64,000 nt of DNA, taken from Woodsholea maritima DSM 17123. Lineage in GTDB: Bacteria > Pseudomonadota > Alphaproteobacteria > Caulobacterales > Maricaulaceae. Positions 62,907 through 64,000 of the stretch are shown one piece after another; position 1 is the first letter of the stretch, and each line of letters starts with the position of its first letter. The DNA lies in NCBI RefSeq assembly GCF_000382325.1, contig NZ_KB908057.1, forward strand, positions 62,001 through 126,000, given 5' to 3'. Below the pieces are notes generated by a model, which saw nothing but the letters and a program-made list of their open reading frames with translations, had not been told where the DNA came from and ran no database searches. The position numbers and the translations under genes were made by a program.

Positions 62907-63411
62907 TATCACCGAAACCGGCCTGATCCATATAGAGCGTCACTTTCACCAGCGCGCTTGCCATATGTTTCTCTACGGATTTTACTGAAATTCCAAGGGC
63001 TTTTGCAATCTCTGTGCGCGTTTGACCTTGCACGCGGCGCCGAATGAATACCTCACGCTTCAGCTCGGGCAGGGTTTTTAGCGCCGCTAAAAACACATCC
63101 CATTTATGCTTGAAGGCGATCTGATCTTCTAAAATAGGCCCATCATCGGCCAGATTGTCATCAATCTCGGTAACATCCACGCGCCGGGCTTTATAGCGAT
63201 CCGTGATCGTATTTTGCGCCACTTTGAAGGCATAGGACAAGGGCTTGTCGTCGCGAATCTCGCTTTGGCTCGCTAGAATTTTCGTCAACGTGTCCTGATA
63301 GACATCCTCAATATCGCCCTTATTGGCCACACGCCGGGCGATAAAGCCCTTCAGCCTTGCGTCCTGGGCAATGATCTTGGCCACAAAGCGGTGGCGCATT
63401 TTATTCAACAT
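62896..63411 (-). CDS. ECF sigma factor (FecI-like)
   Basis: 171 residues from the ATG at 63411 (MLNKMRHRFVAK); a GTG at 63420 is possible. Region 2 has DIEDVYQDTLTKILAS and PLSYAFKVAQNTITDRYKARRVD; region 4 has LPELKREVFIRRRVQGQTRTEIAKALGISVKSVEKHMASALVKV. It should direct transcription of the downstream receptor genes when released by the FecR-like protein. It overlaps fecR by 11 bp. Confidence 0.92.
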   Translation of the reverse strand: MLNKMRHRFVAKIIAQDARLKGFIARRVANKGDIEDVYQDTLTKILASQSEIRDDKPLSYAFKVAQNTITDRYKARRVDVTEIDDNLADDGPILEDQIAFKHKWDVFLAALKTLPELKREVFIRRRVQGQTRTEIAKALGISVKSVEKHMASALVKVTLYMDQAGFGDNDE

Positions 63412-63420
63412 AATCTGCAC

Positions 63421-63704
63421 CGCTGGGATCTGGCCTTTTTCGTGTGATCGCGATCTTATAGCTCTTGATACCCCAAAAGGGTTACACCTAAAGACAACGA
63501 TACAAGGCGTGCCGGCCCCCCATAATAAAGTGTATTCTCTGCACTTTGGGACTTAACCCCAAGCCATATCGCCAGAATATGTCAATTTTTTAAAGGTGGT
63601 GCGCGCTTGATCGCGCCCCAAAAAGAAGCTACCGCGCAGGGCCATGTGGTTCAAGCCAGCATGAGGGGCAGCTTGGACTTTGGCTTACAGGTCGGGCGCG
63701 GGTC
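63421..63704. other. Divergent intergenic region between two sigma genes
   Basis: About 280 bp holding the promoters of the fecI-like gene (minus) and of the second sigma gene (plus). No confident promoter or operator is assigned. A 20-codon plus-strand ORF at 63661-63723 has no Shine-Dalgarno and is not called. Confidence 0.4.
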
Positions 63705-64000
63705 GTGGTTTTCATACGTTTAGGGCAGGGCGCAGAGCCAGAACGCACGCGATCGCGTCAGCTTGATCGCCTCTACCGCCAATGCTGGGATCATTTATGC
63801 CGACGCTTGCGCAAAGTCTTTGGCGAAGGTCCTCCCGACCCGGAAGATTTGGCCCAATATGCCTTTGAGCGTTTTGCCGGGCTTGCGGATTTTGACACGA
63901 TTGATAATCCCAAGGCTTATCTGTTTAAAATCGCCCATAATCAGGGGTTAAACGCTCATAATCGTCAAACGACGGCCCGGCGCTTTGTGGAGCAGGAATT
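63705..64000 (+). CDS. ECF sigma factor, partial, runs off the right edge
   Basis: From a GTG at 63705 the frame reads (M)VFIRLGQGAEPERTRSRQLD, then LYRQCWDHLCRRLRKVFG, PDPEDLAQYAFERFAGL and NPKAYLFKIAHNQGLNAHNRQ, continuing open to the window end. This is region 2 of an ECF sigma factor (A-x-YAF-x-RF helix and KAYLFKIAHNQ). The start is uncertain. A second FecI-type gene divergent from the first suggests two adjacent surface-signalling systems. Confidence 0.8.
   Translation, partial: MVFIRLGQGAEPERTRSRQLDRLYRQCWDHLCRRLRKVFGEGPPDPEDLAQYAFERFAGLADFDTIDNPKAYLFKIAHNQGLNAHNRQTTARRFVEQE

Overview
The window is 64 kb of a chromosome that looks alphaproteobacterial, probably from the Caulobacterales / Maricaulales (Hyphomonadaceae-like) side of the class. 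This is inferred from the gene content: large Caulobacter/Xanthomonas-type TonB receptors, an EipA (DUF1134) envelope protein, a DUF6065 protein, hslVU, an alphaproteobacterial infC and moderate to high GC. No plasmid, phage or IS gene is visible.

Bases 1-9043 hold a complete type I-C CRISPR-Cas locus, all on the minus strand: cas3, a 370-bp gap, cas5c-cas8c-cas7-cas4-cas1-cas2, a leader, and an array of 11 repeats that runs off the left edge. Two things stand out. First, cas1 carries an in-frame TAG at codon 22, so adaptation may be lost or crippled while the interference genes look intact. Second, the cas3-cas5 gap holds what looks like an undescribed CreTA-like RNA-guard module. It has a single degenerate repeat whose stem has changed on both sides but still pairs, a 'spacer' whose first 8 nt match a site with a perfect TTC PAM about 220 bp away, a promoter directly beside that site, and a 42-codon ORF with a strong Shine-Dalgarno between promoter and repeat. 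A toxin silenced by Cascade would explain why the effector genes stay intact while cas1 decays.

Bases 9.2-21.1 kb hold a secreted S41 peptidase, a TonB receptor and the translation cluster infC, rpmI, rplT, pheS, pheT. The cluster is interrupted by two secreted repeat-protein genes (between infC and rpmI) and by a small membrane-protein gene (between pheS and pheT). infC starts at an ATA codon.

Bases 21.2-41.5 kb are housekeeping and accessory genes: two glycosyltransferases, hydrolases, an SDR epimerase, a TPR protein, lipoproteins, a creatininase-family protein, a lone receiver domain, acetyl-CoA synthetase, an exported methyltransferase, DUF3800, GNAT, a 2OG oxygenase, rlmN, DUF6065, an ATP-grasp/C26 amidotransferase pair, an exported peroxiredoxin behind a structured leader, and lepA.

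Bases 41.7-54.4 kb hold a BLUF photoreceptor-like protein lacking its key glutamine, eipA, a parDE toxin-antitoxin pair, an OmpR-family regulator, an L,D-transpeptidase, hslVU, serA and serB (convergent), msrA, an alpha/beta hydrolase with two well-supported starts (Tat-exported and cytosolic), two AraC-type regulators, tRNA-Ser(GGA) and a VOC protein. Bases 55-64 kb form a nutrient-uptake island: ECF sigma factor, FecR-like anti-sigma, an STN-domain TonB receptor, a second large TonB receptor and a glycerophosphodiesterase-like protein, with a second sigma factor gene starting divergently at the right edge.
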